From the NCBI RefSeq assembly GCF_907165205.1, contig NC_058195.1, positions 23,456,936-23,520,935 on the forward strand: DNA of 64,000 nt, written 5' to 3'. The notes under the pieces are model-generated. The model was not told the origin of the DNA and searched no databases. It saw only the letters and a list, made by a program, of their open reading frames with translations. Shown here in pieces: positions 43,101-56,205 of the stretch. Both the position numbers and the translations under genes were made by a program. The DNA comes from Coccinella septempunctata. Taxonomy: Eukaryota; Arthropoda; Insecta; Coleoptera; Coccinellidae. Every line of letters begins with the position of its first letter. Position 1 is the stretch's first letter.

Positions 43101-43590
43101 TAACAATATGGGGAAAGTGGTGCACCAGTTACTATGCCTTCAAAATCAATTGCTTCCACATTTCACACCGCATCATGTATATGCTCCACAGACAGTGATG
43201 GAAAACGAAAAGGTGAAAATTTATTGGGACCTGACGGTGATAACAGACAGGGCGGTGGAACATAACAGACCTGACATGGTGGTATTGAACAAAACATCAA
43301 ATACAGCCATTATAATAGATTTTGCGGTGCCTCAGGACTATAACCTAGGAAAAGCTTATGGGGAGAAGATAAACAAGTATGAGGCACTGTCACGTGAGAT
43401 TAAAGACATGTGGCGGCTTGGGAAGGTGGAGATAATGCCATTGATAATCAGTGCAAACGGACTCGTTCATCGAAACACAACAAGGCATCTGCAAGAATTG
43501 AAATTACCCAAGAACACCATAAACTGGATGCAGAAGGCAGTCATCCTCGGAACCGTCAATATCGTCCGACAAGTAATCTATCCTCACTGA
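40195..43590 (+). CDS. R4-D Myb / reverse transcriptase / restriction-like endonuclease protein
   Basis: Uninterrupted ORF, 1131 codons from the first AUG (40195); the frame is open from about 40000 without an earlier AUG. Residues ~20-80: Myb/SANT-like DNA-binding block (RQHWTRDMNVCLINAYYQ). Then a basic region and the RT blocks NWTSPGVDGIHNYWW, NYRPITCLPSAYKIMTS, WVDYRKAYDSVPHSWLLE and RGIFQGDSLSPLWF. The catalytic YMDD is at 639-642. Zinc knuckle CRLCRSVEESVQHLTSGC (CX2CX8HX4C). Endonuclease RPD at 1025-1027 and D1042 in IIDFAV. The protein would nick target DNA, here plausibly TA repeats, and copy its RNA into the nick. It appears catalytically complete, but its 3' UTR is truncated. Confidence 0.9.
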   Translation: MNGSSRELPSAGPAQSRTRVRQHWTRDMNVCLINAYYQVTEGETNTKRYADRLVERWTESYPTMNFTGKHLIAQIKNIKVRKLLAPDELAAMKTEAIRRSPISAIKNIRRSINRRSTVHPQMIVFEESEQANGEPEPDEVSAEILALFQETNFKWRGVSMSARPEIAKMKGSRETKNLMQIINDALRETIESSVDFEELCHIVYCAAIVANTIQQTTPKTKNQNNHQQPRPPWEERLERKITALRREIGILHTFTTTENLSKKVEKKVGAYAKKIGLKKNCPNFHQNLKTYVERLKQKIAALGKRLRRYHKRTQRYRNNNLFANNQRAFFRSLEGEIDGAENPPSPEVMEEYWSTVWSQSIEHNRKASWIETEVQKLGNLQEMEAVVITEEDVRGTVKRLKNWTSPGVDGIHNYWWKVLTSTHKVLARLTQDALMNPRDIPRYFKQGITYMLPKGGERSQAKNYRPITCLPSAYKIMTSTISFKISGHLKKHHIMAWEQNGCKSKGRGSKELLIIDDVLTKQAKKKKKNLSMAWVDYRKAYDSVPHSWLLEVLEIYKVDRRVIELLRYLMSSWRTNIVVNNKSTSYKTREVKIQRGIFQGDSLSPLWFCMAMNILSSILNRSAYGYSMNDRTTLTHLFYMDDLKIYARGRRQLEGLLELVRKFSDDIGMSLGLEKCAAVNIKRGKFAEETDIELKDGRQIAGLKEEDRYRYLGIQQTFEINQQENKEEAKKELYRRVRKVLKTQLSARNKMEAINIWAIPSFTYTAAILKWSKTDLQLVDRWIRTSLTEYGMLHPNSAIERIYLPRKQGGRGLTSVEDSCLKEERNIKTYFHNSYLPVHQWVAAQESIERLAQTNDTDESVTESSVEKLKQNWQRKALHGRFYASLHQEEVDQISSNTYLSQGYLFPQTEGTLLAIQDQVIPTRTYIKSIMKQPVADTKCRLCRSVEESVQHLTSGCSAIAGTKYLTRHNNMGKVVHQLLCLQNQLLPHFTPHHVYAPQTVMENEKVKIYWDLTVITDRAVEHNRPDMVVLNKTSNTAIIIDFAVPQDYNLGKAYGEKINKYEALSREIKDMWRLGKVEIMPLIISANGLVHRNTTRHLQELKLPKNTINWMQKAVILGTVNIVRQVIYPH

Positions 43591-43607
43591 TGGGAGTTGC
43601 TCTTGGT

Positions 43608-46600
43608 TAATATCAAAAAATCGTTTTGAGGTCACAACGCACCCCCTTTATGTACTGAACAATCTTTTAGTTCGAGTGTATATCACTGGCGCTAGTGTGC
43701 TGAGCTGTATATCGGAGAATTGCTCTGAAAGACTCTTTGCTCGTTAGCACCTCCGAAAATGGCAACGTTTTACTGTGCAAGCAGATGTAGACAGGCAGAA
43801 TATCAGTATACGGAGGAATTAAGTAAAGAGAGGCGCAGCGCGTTTTCTCCTCCATTATTGCAAGCCAGGCGGCATATCTCAACGATTTTTTATCGCATTC
43901 TTCTGTAGGGGAAAGAATCACGTGAAAGAGAACCTATCTTGGCTCTCTCGAATGGGATTATGACTGTTTATATTTCATCGTGCGTATATCTATGCATCCG
44001 TTGAACTTCTTTCATCTCAAGCTAACACTATAATTCTGCATTTGGCGAACTATTTCATTACCTATCTGAAAACGAATCGATTTGAGTCTTGTCCATAATG
44101 ATATTTCTTCTCTCTATGGAAATGATCCATATAGATAATACTACCTATTAGTATAACGAATAATCAGTATTGTTACATTGCATATAATAAAATAACCTGT
44201 TCAGAGAAAAACATTTTTTGGATAAGAAAATTCAGATGTTAATGGTGATGAATGTTCAAGGACAATGAGCCAATCCGAAAATTTTCATTTCAGAATCAGG
44301 AGAAAAAAATGCTACAAATTTCACAATATCACAGAAATGAACAACGTCGGCTAAACCGAATGTTGGACATTGTGTTATTTCAAATAGAAGGCTCTTTATA
44401 TTTTTCTTTAATCAGATTTCTCAATGATTTTGAGGAATCCTTTGCTCAGAAACATCTCTTTTATTATCGATTATGTTTAAATATTGGATTTTCAGGAAAA
44501 TTTGAAGAGCTTGTACCATCTCTCTGGTTTGAATATTTCAGTGATGTATCATAAAGAAAATTACCAATTATATCGAAACAAGTAAGATTTTATGAAGAAT
44601 TCGCCAAAACAGATTTGCATTTTTCGATAGATCATACAGGGTGTAAGGGAAAAAATAAACAATATTGAAGTCTTTGGAAGGCCTCGAGTCAACATATTTT
44701 GAAATTGCAACCATATTTTTGTCAAGATATTATGAATCTTCAAAATGAAGTTAATAATATAGATACATACTGGGATACATATGATTGAGATACAGATGAT
44801 TGATTTGTAAATTCCCAGAAGCTATGATGAACAGCGGACACTATGATGGACGCATGATGAAAGGAGGAAGACAAAAGTTGATCTATTTCGCATGCAGTTT
44901 TATTATTCAAAATAGATGATGATTCTTATAAGTAACAAATCATGTGCAATTGAAATTTTTGTTTTGGTCTTCGAAAATAACACATATTGATTATACTTCT
45001 ACTATCTAAAATAAAAATGTACATAGATAAAATATAGCTATATACAGGATATCTGTAAACAAATGCGAAGGAATAAGGGAGATGATTCCTTAATGAAAAT
45101 AAGCAGGGGTATTTCCTGTAAATTTTCCAAATCGACAGCCCTTCCAAGATACAGCCTTTGGAAGGCGATGACGAGTTTACAGTTTTTAATTTTTTTTACA
45201 GGTTCTAAAAAACACTGAGTCATAAAACTATACATATTATGAAGCACTGAGTAGATTGTTACCAGTTTCAACTTCGGCAAGCTCGTAGTTTAGGCGGTAA
45301 ATTGCTATCGATTTTTTCAATGTGCCTTCCCTTAAATTCAAAAATTTCTGTGAAAATGTTGAAATTTGAGTTATTATGCTATTGTCATAGAAGTATACGA
45401 AACTAGCAGGTAGGGGGATCCAAGATTTCGGGCCGATTCACCTTAAAAAAACATAATAAAATGATAGTAACTTGGTTATCATCCATTGTATTAGAATTAG
45501 GAAAGAAAGAATTTCGTGAATACCTACCGAGGCTGAAAACCACTATTCTCCGCTATAAAAAATTAGTATTATTCCACTAATATACCGACTTAATGAATGC
45601 TACGTTTCTATTACTATAAGGCCCGGTTGTTCAGTTCAGATTGAGGCCGAGATTTAAGATGATCCTAGATTGATCTGACAAAACTGAACTGAAATGTCAA
45701 AATCAATCTAGGATAAACTTTAATCCCGAACTGAACAACTGCTATACATGTAGAGTTTCGGATTTTGCGAGAATCTACTACTTTTTCTTCAAAACAACAA
45801 CTACGCTGAAGGAAATGTGATTGACTGTTAGCGACGCGGAATATCAACCATCTAAATTCTGTGTAGTCCATACAAATTTTTTTGAACTCTCATCATACTA
45901 TATAGCAGTCGGATACTGTAATCCGTCATTTGTCAAAATGAGTTGTCAGTTCATAGACTGACCAACATTTTCGAAAGCTATTGATCTATTAATTAAATCG
46001 TTCTATAATTGGTCCTAAATTGACAGTCGTATTGTGAAAAACGATATGCAGCGGATTATCTAAACACGAAATAAATTCTGAAATGTTTCGGATCATGAGG
46101 TTAGTTGAATAAGTATCTTGTTCGTATCATTTGTTGAACTTCATTATTCTAAATATTCTTCAATGAATGAAAATATGATATCAACACACATAATTTTTTG
46201 ATTTATTCGTCATCAAATCATTAAATAAATCGTTTCTCGAAAAGTTTCGAGTTTTGAGGCAAATATAATATTGAATTATTTACATCATTATTTGTCGAAC
46301 TTCAAAGCTCTGAATGAATTAAAATCTAAACTTGACAATATACGAGACAGTTTTCGCAAGAGTTTCAATGAAATCTGAAAATTTTCATCATTCTGGAGCA
46401 TTCTGGACATCAATAATTCTCGAATCATCCATGGCATAAATTCAATTTTATCCAATATAACACGCAAAACGAAATGTTACTCGAACTCATCTTGAGCAAT
46501 TCTTTCCTAAAAAGCTCGAATCAGGTAGAAAAGTTTGAACCCTTCGTATCAGCATTAACACGTGTTTTGCAGTAAACAGATGCCGATTTCATTTTCAACG

Positions 46601-49600
46601 GGCAATGTAACCAGGGTCGGGGGGATGAACCAGAGTCTCTGGATGGACGTTTCTCACAACAAGAAGAATTTGAATTTTCATATGAGGGTGAGGGCATTTG
46701 TTTCAAAATTTTCAGAGTACAAGGAGTCCCTGTATACTCCACGAAATAAATTCTGAAATGTTTCGGATCATGAGGTTAGTTGAATAAGTGTCTTGTTCGT
46801 ATCATTTGTTGAACTTCATTATTCTAAATATTCTTCAATGAATGAAAATATGATATCAACACACATAATTTTTTGATTTATTCGTCATCAAATCATTAAA
46901 TAAATCGTTTCTCGAAAAGTTTCGAGTCTTGAGGCAAATATAATATTGAATTATTTACATCATTATTTGTCGAACTTCAAAGTTCTGAATGAATTAAAAT
47001 CTAAACTTGACAATATACGAGACAGTTTTCGCAAGAGTTTCAATGAAATCTGAAAATTTTCATCATTCTGGAGCATTCTGGACATCAATAATTCTCGAAT
47101 CATCCATGGCATAAATTCAATTTTATCCAATATAACACGCAAAACGAAATGTTACTCGAACTCATCTTGAGCAATTCTTTCCTAAAAAGCTCGAATCAGG
47201 TAGAAAAGTTTGAACCCTTCGTATCAGCATTAACACGTGTTTTGCAGTAAACAGATGCCGATTTCATTTTCAACGGGCAATGTAACCAGGGTCGGGGGGA
47301 TGAACCAGAGTCTCTGGATGGACGTTTCTCACAACAAGAAGAATTTGAATTTTCTTATGAGGGTGAGGGCATTTGTTTCAAAATTTTCAGAGTACAAGGA
47401 GTATACAGGGTGTTTCACGAGTAAACAGACAAATGAAAACCGTGAATAGAGGGCATTGCGCTGAGTTCAAAATCACCCCATATACAGGGTGTCCCAAAAC
47501 TAGTGAATCAAACGTCACACCACGATAGAGTAAACCAAATATTATCGAATGACAACAACATTAGTTCAACGAAAACGTACCGTTTCCAAAATAATCAGAA
47601 TTTTATTAAAATACCTAAAGTTTCCGATTTTCGAACTATTTTTCTTAATAACAGGGCCAGTTTGTGAGGAAGGATATCGATTTTAAATTATATTGAACTA
47701 AGATTATTGTTTTATCTCCCCTAATTGAAATTATTTTAAGTAGTTAATCGATAACCATAACCTAAGTCTCGACCTAAGTTGATGTTAATTGAAACAATTG
47801 TTTTTTCTACATGATTTTTAATGCTCAGATTAAACAGGGGTGATAATGTGGGAGAAAAATGCTATCCTTAATCACAAATTTGCCTTGTAATTGAAAAAAT
47901 AGTTCGAAAATCGGCAACTTTAGGTTAGGTTTTCTCAGAAACCGTACATTTTCGCTCAACTAATGTTGGTGTCATTCGATAGTATTTGATCTACTCTATC
48001 GTGGTGTGACGTTTGTTTCGATATTTTTGGGGCACCCTATATATAGGTTTCTTCAGTGTTTTTTGAAATTTCTCGAATTTCCGTTCGGCTATAACTCCTG
48101 AAATTCTCTATCAAGTCGACTGAAAATTTATATTTAGCCTTGAGTTGTTAATTTCATTGAAACAGAGCATTTAAATTCGACAAAAATCAGGACCGGGCTC
48201 AGTGAGGCTTCACTTAACTTCAAACTCATAAAAACACCGTGTATGTAGTTTTTTAATAATAATTTAAACTTTTTTGTTATCTGCATTATTATTGTCTCAA
48301 AATGAATTGATTTTTGGGTTGCCCTACCTGTTGATCATGTTCTAGAAAAAATTGTTTTGTATTCTCTAAGGAATAGAGCACTTCATGAAAAATAGAAATT
48401 CTTAATCGATTTTTTTCAAAGAAATGAAATGAATGTGTTCAACAATTATACCATATTCGGTCTTCAAAATAGTCATTCACAATGATGAAATGTTTCAAAA
48501 TTGATAATGCACAAATATGGATGGAAGAACTACGCTATCTTGAAACTAAATATTAAAACTTGATCTTCAGAATTAATCTATTTTTTTATGGACAACTAGT
48601 TGTGTGAATGAAAACAAAGAAAGAAATCGTGGGGTGTCAGATCTGGAGATCTAGCAGTCCAATGTTGGGGTCCTACCCTTCAAATGAAATGACCTGAAAT
48701 ACTGATGAATACTTTTGCTGGTGCATGAATATCATCAATGTTTCAATAACAAATTGTATTAAGACCAGACCAATCCATAGATTTCCATAAATCCAATAAT
48801 GAATATAACGGAATAAGTGAAGAATTCGAAAGTGCATTCATCATACTTATTCGAAGTGCCAATCATTACATTCACTAAAAGACCAAATGAGGTGAAAATC
48901 AATTCGGAAAATTACTTCAGGTCCACGTTGTCCATAAAAAGCGATTCATTCGGAAGATATCAAGTTATAATTATTATTTTCATGATAGCGTAGTTTTTTA
49001 TTGCTATTTTTGTTCATTATCAATAATAAAGCTTATTATCACTGTGAATGATTTATCTGAATAACCAGATATGCTAAAATATCAAAAACGAAAAAATTCA
49101 GTTGAACATTTCCAATTCCATTTTTAGATTTCCACATCTGATTGGCGATCATATTCATACCATTAATTATTGTGATGTAAAAGTCAATATGCAGAGCTGT
49201 TTTTTCTAGGGGAATTTCACCACCAAATAATTATTCATTAAAAATTATCCACTGATAAAGCATACCAAAATTTCATTGATTCTGAGAAAATCTATGCAGA
49301 TACCTGAAAAATTCAAAATTATGACGAAAAAAATTACAAACAGAGTGTTTTGCGTGAGTTTAAGTTTGAATATAGCCTCAATGAGTCCGGTCCTGCGTTC
49401 GTCAACTTTTAATGTTCTGTTTGATTGAAACTTACAAGCTTAAGCGGATAATGAGTTTTTAGCCGAATACAACTGAATTATTTGGAGTTATAGCTGAACG
49501 AAAATTCGGGAAATTTGAATAAACTCCTCTGTATATCGGAAACGGAATGCACAAGACACACATATGAGGTGTTTTTGAACTCAGCTCAATGCCCTCTATT

Positions 49601-51118
49601 CACGGTTTTCGTTTGTCCGTTTACTTGTGAAACACCCTGTGTACTGAAAAATCGCAAAAAACATCTCGAGCAATTAAGAAATGCCATTAAATCGAGGAGT
49701 TACTTTTGATCCGCTATGATGGAAAATGTCAATATCCAGATATTATTATTATTTATATAATAATATCTCGAAAACCAAGGCACTTTTACCAAACGTAAAA
49801 TATATTTATCTGAACCGCCATAGAGTCCTCTACCCGCAGGATCCATATTATCCATTCATTACGCCACACCCTGTATAATTATTATCATTATATCGATGTA
49901 TTGAAAATAAACAGACATTAATACGAGCCAGTTGTTTTGTGAGGTGAAGCCCCTCTTGCTTCAAACTTCTTTTAATTATTTTGACTACTATTCACGCAAG
50001 ATGATTTTTGTTGAAGAATTCAACATTCTTGTAATTATCCGTTCATTTCTTCAAGAGATAACCATTCCCTACCACCTTCGATTATTCAACTCAATGCTAA
50101 CACTGCATCAAATGCATTTCATCTTCGGGTTGATTTTTTTGAATTCTACAACTGATGTAACGTCTTCAACCTCCAGCCAAAGAAGATAAACAACAGTAAC
50201 TCTCCTCAAGCTACTGATCACTTGCATTTTCCATATAAATAAATAGATTTGGTATGTCTTCAATCAGTTTGTATAAACGTCAGTTATGTTCGTTACATAT
50301 TTTCGACTCAATATTTTTCGAAGTGATTTGACATTTTGATGAAATACGTAATTACTGAGAGACTCACGTAGAACGGACTACGTAGCACTGATTTAAAACT
50401 CAAGAATGTTTCGACAAGCGTCTTAACCCAACATTTTCGTACCATACAGAGTGAAAGGTATCCAATTTCCATGGCCAATCCAGTGCTAAAATGAAAGTGA
50501 ATGAAGTATAGAAGCTGAAAGTAAAACGTATATCTTTATTGATTCATTCAGGAAAAACATTTATATGGAGTTCCTAATGTCGTGAATATAATGCCCAAAA
50601 ATTAGACTACTATTTCATACCAGAACAAATTCGGTAAAATTGTCTTTTGAATTAATCCTATATGTCACGAAAAATTTCATTTTCATGAATCATTCATTTT
50701 GGGACCTATATGGTATTAAACTCCCCTATCGGACGAAGTATCGTAGACATAAGCATATTAATTCAAAACTGTCCAAATTCATTTACACCGAGATCACGAA
50801 CCTTATCAATAAATTATCAGCGTATGAAGTTTATTAATATTATCTAGTATCGTTCTCGAACTATTTACAGGTTTCAATATGTGTGAATGAATCGGAAGAG
50901 CAGCTGTATTCTATATATGAGTAGAATTCGAGCTGTCTTACTTTCTGTCCTCCTAAAATCTGACAACGTTGCGGGAGGTGAGAGCGCACTACTAATAAGA
51001 AATATATGTGGAGGTAGTAAGGTCTGATTCGTTTGAAGAAAAATTTTTCGATAAAAATCTTTTCCCCTCTTTAGGTACCCCTGCTATTTACCTTCCCCTC
51101 TACATATATAAACAAAAA
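43608..51118 (+). mobile_element. Unit 1, copy 3 (diverged; lacks the LINE insertion)
   Basis: Forward-oriented homologue of copy 1 and inverted relative to copy 2. It starts at the R4-D junction without the outermost left motif cluster and ends at (TA)n without the last ~80 bp seen in copy 1. It differs by an uninterrupted LINE target site (44525-44548), ~190 extra bp at 44040-44235, ~440 bp of different sequence at 45829-46277, and a 675-bp tandem duplication. Nested MITE (45620-45743), mariner-like element (47405-49640) and palindromic MITE (47482-48040) are shared. No intact gene. Confidence 0.7.
46066..47415. repeat. 675-bp tandem duplication within Unit 1 copy 3
   Basis: 46066-46740 is repeated at 46741-47415; both start ACGAAATAAATTCTGAAATG. 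The two copies differ at very few positions. The junction reads AAGGAGT, then CCCTGTATACTCC, then ACGAAATAAA. The 13-base insert is the reverse complement of GGAGTATACAGGG, found at the end of the second copy, which is the edge of the mariner-like element. Confidence 0.88.
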
Positions 51119-51899
<781 letters not shown>

Positions 51900-51900
<1 letters not shown>

Positions 51901-52066
51901 AAAAATTTAGGGGTGGACTACCCCTAACATTTAGGAGGATGAAAAAGAGATGTTGGCCGATACTCATAGATACCGGATGAGCACAAAAAATTTCATCAAA
52001 ATCGGTCAAGCCGTTTCGGAGGAGTATGGCAACGAAAACTGTGACACGAGAATTTTATATATTAGA
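51900..52066 (+). mobile_element. 3' tail of an RTE-like LINE or derived SINE
   Basis: Contains GGGGTGGACTACCCCTAAC, then AAATCGGTCAAGCCGTTTCG and GTGACACGAGAATTTTATAT. From memory, this order is widespread at 3' ends of RTE-type repeats in insect genomes. No coding part is attached. Confidence 0.4.
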
Positions 52067-54305
52067 TGGACATAAAGTTATCACTACGAAAAAATCATTT
52101 TTCAACAAGAAATACATTCTGTGTTTTACATTCGTTTTTCGAAACAAATGGTATGGAGACCATTTCGGTTATCTCGCAGGCGGTGACATTTTTGTCATTC
52201 ATTGAAACAAAAACAATTTTTTTCTTTTTTCTATATGCTCGATAATTTGAAATTCAAATATACATATGTATGCAGAACTTATATATATATAAGTTTTTCA
52301 TTTATGTCAATCAAATTGTCTTGAGGAAATTTCAAATTGCAATCTGAACTGATTTTCTATATCCAAGTTTTCTCTAGTTCAATAAAAACTTGAATTCAAC
52401 ATGAATAAAGCTGCAATTTTAATCGATAATGACAAGGTCACAACTAGGTCCCAGTAATTATCTTTCGGGCTATGTTTATTTTACTACGCCATTCCCCACA
52501 ATACGGTCCCAATAAGTATCGCTGCATATACTCCTGTCGGTCCCCATATGTTACGCAACATATACAGAACAGAAATATCGATATAATTTCGTTTCAACAA
52601 TATACATAGTCAAATGAATGGTAATGTATAGCATACATCCGAATATTCTCTCCAAAATATTATTTAATATGGACATAAAGTTATCACAACGAAAAAAGTA
52701 TTTTTCAACAAGAAATACATTCTGTGTTTTACGTTCGTTTTCCGAAACAAATGGTATGGAAACCATTTCGGTTATCTCGGAAGCGGTGAAAATTTTTTCA
52801 TTCATTAAAAAAAAAACAATTTTTTTCTTTTTTCCATATGCTCGATAATTTGAAATTCAAATATACAGATATAAGTTCTTCATTTATGTCAATCAAATTT
52901 TCTTGAGGAAATTTTAAATTGAAATCTGAACTGATCTATATCCAAGTTGTCTCTGGTGCAATAAAAACTTGAAGTCAACATGGATACAACTGCAGAATTT
53001 TAATCGATAATGACAAGGTCACAACTAGGTCCCAGTAATTATCTTTTGGGCTATGTTTATTCTACTACGCCATTCCCTACAATACGGTCCCAATAAGTAT
53101 CGCTGCATATACTATTGTCGATCCCCATATGTTACGCAACATATACAGAACAGAAATATCGATACAATTTCGTTTCAACAATATACATAGTCAAATGAAT
53201 GGTAATGTATAGCATACATCCGAATATTCTCTCCAAAATATTATTGAATATGGACATAAAGTTATCACTACGAAAAAAGCATTTTTCAACAAGGAATACA
53301 TTCTGTGTTTTACGTTCGTTTTCCGGAACAAATGGTATGGAAACCATTTGAGTTATCTCGGAGGCGGTGAAATTTTTTTCATTTATTAAAACAAAAACAA
53401 TTTTCCTTTCCATATGCTCGATAATTTGAAATTCAAATATACAGATATAGGTTCTTTATTTATGTCGATCAAATTGTCTTCAGGAAATTTTATATTGCAA
53501 TCTGAACTGATTTTCTATATCCAAGTTTTCTCTAGTTCAATAAAAACTTGAATTCAACATGAATACAACTGCAGAATTTTAATCGATAATGACAAGGTCA
53601 CAACGAGGTCCCAGTAATTATCTTTTGGGCTATGTTTATTTTACTAAGCCGTTTCCCACAATACGGTCCCAATAAGTATCGCTGCATGTACTTCTGTCGG
53701 TCCCCATATGTTACGCAACATATACAGAACAGAAATATCGATATAATTTCATTTCAACAATATACATAGTCAAATGAATGGTAATGTATAGCATACATCC
53801 GAATATTCTCTCCAAAATATTATTGAATATGGGGATGAAGTTATCACAACGAAAAAAGCATTTTTCAACAAGAAATACATTCTGTGTTTCACGTTCGTTT
53901 TTCGGAACAAATGGTATGGAAACCATTTCGGTTATCTCGGAGGCGGTTGAATTTTTTTCGTTCATTAAAACAAAAACAATTTTTTTCTTTTTTCGATATG
54001 CTCGATAATTTGAAATTCAAATATATAGATATAAGTTCTTCATTTATGTCAATCAAACTGTCTTGAGGAAATTTTAAATTGAAATCTGAACTGATTTATA
54101 TCCAAGTTGTCTCTGGTGCAATAAAAACTTGAAGTCAACATGGATACAACTGCAGAATTTTAATCGATAATGACAAGGTCACAACGAGGTCCCAGTAATT
54201 ATCTTTTGGCTATGTTTATTTTACTACGCCATTCCCACAATACGGTCCCAATAAGTATCGCTGTATATACATCTGTCGGTCCCCATATGTTACGCAACAT
54301 ATACA
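52067..54305. repeat. ~580-600 bp tandem repeat, about 3.8 copies
   Basis: Copies begin at about 52067, 52670, 53251 and 53830 (TGGACATAAAGTTATCAC or a variant), so periods are ~603, 581 and 579 bp. The last copy ends near 54305, missing ~110 bp. Each unit has the inverted repeat AAATGGTATGGAAACCATTT and the box CATATGTTACGCAACATATA. The parallel minus-strand ORFs (52551-52805, 53132-53413, 53711-53965) reflect repeat identity; no known protein matches. Confidence 0.88.
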
Positions 54306-54578
54306 TATATTCGCAACATATATTTGATTATGCGACGACGATAGTGACAACTGCGATTGTGAAAGCAGCGAGGAATCGGACTTGGACTAGAAAATGTAAT
54401 ACACTGATATAAAGTATAACTTGATTCAAGAGACTGATTTTGAAGAAACACGAAAAAAAATTCTTCAGATTTAATTATATTTGTACTTGATGAATGAATT
54501 ATTTTTTATTATAAAATGAATCTCTCAATACTTTAAGTTTTCTTCATAATATTCATTACGTAATTATAATTTTGTAAA

Positions 54579-55142
54579 TGTTAAGTCGGCTGGCATCCAC
54601 CATCCTCATCTAAGTGGCGTTGCGCGCCATCTCTTTCACTTTATTTCAGATATCTCGCTATTTTAACAGATGGCAGACCTAACTTGCGGCTATTTTTTCA
54701 CAGGCAGCCATACATCATCCTATTCGAAAAAAAATTAGCTTTAATTTGATATAAAAAACATCCGTGTACGTCATGAACGTAGAAATACATCGAAATGTTA
54801 CCTGCTTACACTTGGCTGCGAGGTAGTTGCGGCCGAGTGTGCTACGGTAGTTATTGATTTTAGTATTCTTTACATGCATTGTTATGATGTGATTGATATT
54901 TTATTTCAAAACGGAGTGAACGAAATTTCTCTTGGAATATTGATTAATATTAATTTAATTAAAATTACTTGCGGTCACTTTTGACAGGCTGCAGTGTTAT
55001 CAGTGTATTCTCCTATCCATAAACGTATGTAAAAATGTGTGTTTGTCTCTGTACGTAATGAACGTAGTAATTCTGCAGCGGGATCTCATACTATCAATAT
55101 CTATAAGTCATCTTAAGTTAATCGCAAACTCATTTGCGATCA
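54579..55142 (+). repeat. BEL/Pao LTR (left copy)
   Basis: Starts TGTTAAGTCGGCTGGCATCC and ends GCGATCA, 564 bp, with TG...CA ends. A primer-binding-like site follows 5 bp later. The matching copy is at 59129-59692 in inverted, not direct, orientation. Confidence 0.7.
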
Positions 55143-55147
55143 ATTAT

Positions 55148-55167
55148 TGGTGCCGTGAAACCCGGGA
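55148..55167 (+). promoter_or_regulatory. Putative tRNA primer-binding site of the BEL/Pao element
   Basis: TGGTGCCGTGAAACCCGGGA lies 5 bp downstream of the LTR end. The TGG start and position are typical of minus-strand primer-binding sites. I have not identified the tRNA. Confidence 0.55.
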
Positions 55168-55413
55168 AGTAATCTAAAATCCCCTAAATTCAGTCTATTA
55201 TTCCAGAATTGCTCCGAAGTAAATTCGCATCTTGAAATACTCGCAATTTCACAGTGTTATTATTGTTATTTCGAGTGTTGCATTCAACCTCATCTGTTTA
55301 TTATCTTCACAGATAAACAATCAATCGTCTGTTCACTGCTTCTTCGAAATCCCCGTGTATAATTTTATCATTTTCTTTTTTTTTACATACCGGGGTCGTT
55401 CAGCGAAGTCGGA

Positions 55414-56205
55414 ATGCCATCGATAGACAAATTGAAGGCCTCTATCGCCTAGTCGATGGTCAAGCGCGAGAATGCATTCGCCGCAGCTTCCACCCAGCTC
55501 CATTTAGTTAAGGGTTTGACCACTGAGGTCCAGGTAGCTAACATGTGCCTTACTGAATTGACCAGGGTGGAAAAATCATTCAGGGAAGCTGATGACTTGA
55601 TAGTCAGACTCAACTCTCAGTTGGAGGAGTCTGAGCGTGACGATTCATCTTCCAAATTTGCAGCATTCTTCGAAACTTGCCTGCATATTCGTGCCGCTCA
55701 AAGCCGCATAACGGCATCTTCGTCTGTTGCCGCGCGTTCCTCATCGACGGTTGAGGTTCCGATTCCTCGGGTTGAGTTGCCCTGCTTTTCCGGTAAAATC
55801 GAGGAATGGCCCGGATTTATTGCTCTCTTCGACGCCCTAGTGCACCAAAGTACCTCTCTGGTGCCCGTTCAGAAATTTCATCTGCTGTCGTCGGCTCTTT
55901 CCGGTGAGGCCTCTTCAGTGATCTCCGGATTCGAGATGAATTCGGCCAACTATCTTCTGGCTTATCAGGCCCTTCACTCCAGCTACTAGAATCCCCAGCG
56001 TCTGGCAGATCTTTACGTGAACCAGTCCCGGCCAGCATCTGTGTCTTCTTTGCCACAATTGAAGCGGTTCATCACCACCCATCAGAACGCCATAAATGCC
56101 ATCAAGGCGCTGCCAATATCACATCTGGCAGACCATCTTCTGTTATCTATGTCATTGCGTAACCTCGATGAAGCATCTCGCCAGTTGTTGGAAGGGATCG
56201 GTACT
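55414..56205 (+). pseudogene. BEL/Pao gag, left copy, with nonsense codons
   Basis: ATG at 55414. Recognised by the BEL/Pao gag (DUF1759-type) block around VELPCFSGKIEEWPGFIALF, followed by KFHLLSSALSGEAS, NPQRLADLY and HLLLSMSLRNLDEASRQLLE. In-frame TAG at codon 13 (55450-55452) and a second TAG just before NPQRLADLY (55987-55989) break it. Gag similarity fades near 56205, where the sequence becomes the reverse complement of integrase. The same two stops are in the right-arm copy. Confidence 0.85.

Noticed and set aside
52551..53965. Three similar minus-strand ORFs of 84-93 codons in the 580 bp repeats
   Set aside because: They follow the tandem repeat period and have no domain or start/splice context; identity is explained by repeat duplication.
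52067..54305. CRISPR-like or regularly spaced repeat
   Set aside because: Repeats are ~580 bp contiguous units, and the window is eukaryotic; not a CRISPR array.
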